DNA of 35,904 nt from Acidobacteriota bacterium (GTDB lineage: Bacteria; Acidobacteriota; Vicinamibacteria; Vicinamibacterales; Fen-181): positions 498 to 36,401 of the forward strand of contig PMZR01000054.1 of NCBI GenBank assembly GCA_003170135.1, read 5' to 3'. Positions 35,626-35,904 of this stretch are shown here, piece by piece; position 1 is the first letter of the stretch, and every line of letters begins with the position of its first letter. A program made the translations under genes and the position numbers. The notes below the pieces were generated by a model. That model was not told where the DNA came from and made no database searches. It saw only the letters and a program-made list of their open reading frames with translations.

Positions 35626-35904
35626 GGCTGTTACCCTGCGCAAGAGCGAGGATGGGCCGATACAGATGAGCCCCGGCGCCGCCGGGCGCCGGGATCTCGA
35701 AGCATCTCGTGCCGGATTGTCGGAAGCCCCCCGGCCGAATCGTCAGTCTGGCGGCCGATTGACCGGTATTCGGGGTGACTGGCAGCTGCACTTCGCAAGT
35801 TCGGGGCCAGTGGCGGCGAACTGAGCAATCAGGCACGGCGACGGGAGCGGAGGCGGGAGGCGGGAGGCGGGAGGCGGAGGCCGCCGACGGATTACCCGGC
35901 CGAC
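35626..35904. other. Right-edge gap, no convincing gene
   Basis: Small overlapping frames on both strands lack ribosome binding sites and recognisable domains. The only clear structure is the GGAGGCG repeat run at its end. Confidence 0.5.
35843..35880. repeat. Heptamer array at the right edge
   Basis: Units GGAGCG, GAGGCGG, GAGGCGG, GAGGCGG, GAGGCGG, AGG: again a 7-base period, with a unit unlike the other arrays. Confidence 0.8.

Overview
The window is about 36 kb of GC-rich bacterial chromosome, densely coding, with no tRNA, rRNA, insertion sequence, phage or CRISPR array that I can see. High GC, promoter -10 boxes of the GCTATACT type, and many heptameric and palindromic intergenic repeats suggest an Acidobacteriota member, perhaps class Vicinamibacteria. 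That placement is inference from style and gene content, not from a marker gene. Two oxygen-sensitive ferredoxin-linked 2-oxoacid oxidoreductases beside a rubrerythrin-like protein point to at least facultative anaerobic metabolism.

Positions 1-11225 (all minus strand) form a redox region. Cluster 1 reads korD-korA-korB-korC-nuoE-nuoF and runs off the left edge; NuoF carries the extra N-terminal [2Fe-2S] domain seen in bifurcating-type NADH modules. It is preceded by a histidine kinase (RsbRD-like N-terminus), a NarL-type regulator, a receiver-only regulator and a 42-residue membrane peptide. Cluster 2 reads P-loop ATPase, korDB (ferredoxin fused to the beta subunit), korC, korA and a diiron ferritin-like protein. 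The two clusters are paralogous but differ in gene order and fusion state.

Positions 11465-19957 (plus) hold a 1991-residue alpha-2-macroglobulin with its thioester motif and the usual partner gene pbpC. Then come a HAD phosphatase (minus), an NTF2-like secreted protein, a zinc-ribbon protein and a small exported protein (plus). A minus-strand block follows: clpS, clpA, grpE and an exported amidohydrolase, i.e. N-degron proteolysis and chaperone functions.

Positions 27370-32688 (plus) hold tetR-tolC-emrA-MBL (an efflux operon without its permease), a broken baeRF3-like pseudogene and a PII-like protein. The right end holds a NifU-type Fe-S scaffold, divergent from a sensorless sigma-54-type activator, a GNAT-like protein and a radical SAM protein.

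The most unusual structure is a set of about ten tandem arrays, each with a 7-bp period but a different sequence. They fill intergenic gaps up to the stop or start codons and in two places (nuoE, clpA) sit inside coding sequence. Some are arranged as inverted arms. They resemble in kind the heptameric STRR repeats known from cyanobacteria. A second repeat type (AATCTGCGG with GGTAC cores) lies after the ferritin-like gene, and several short perfect palindromes sit in gene gaps.
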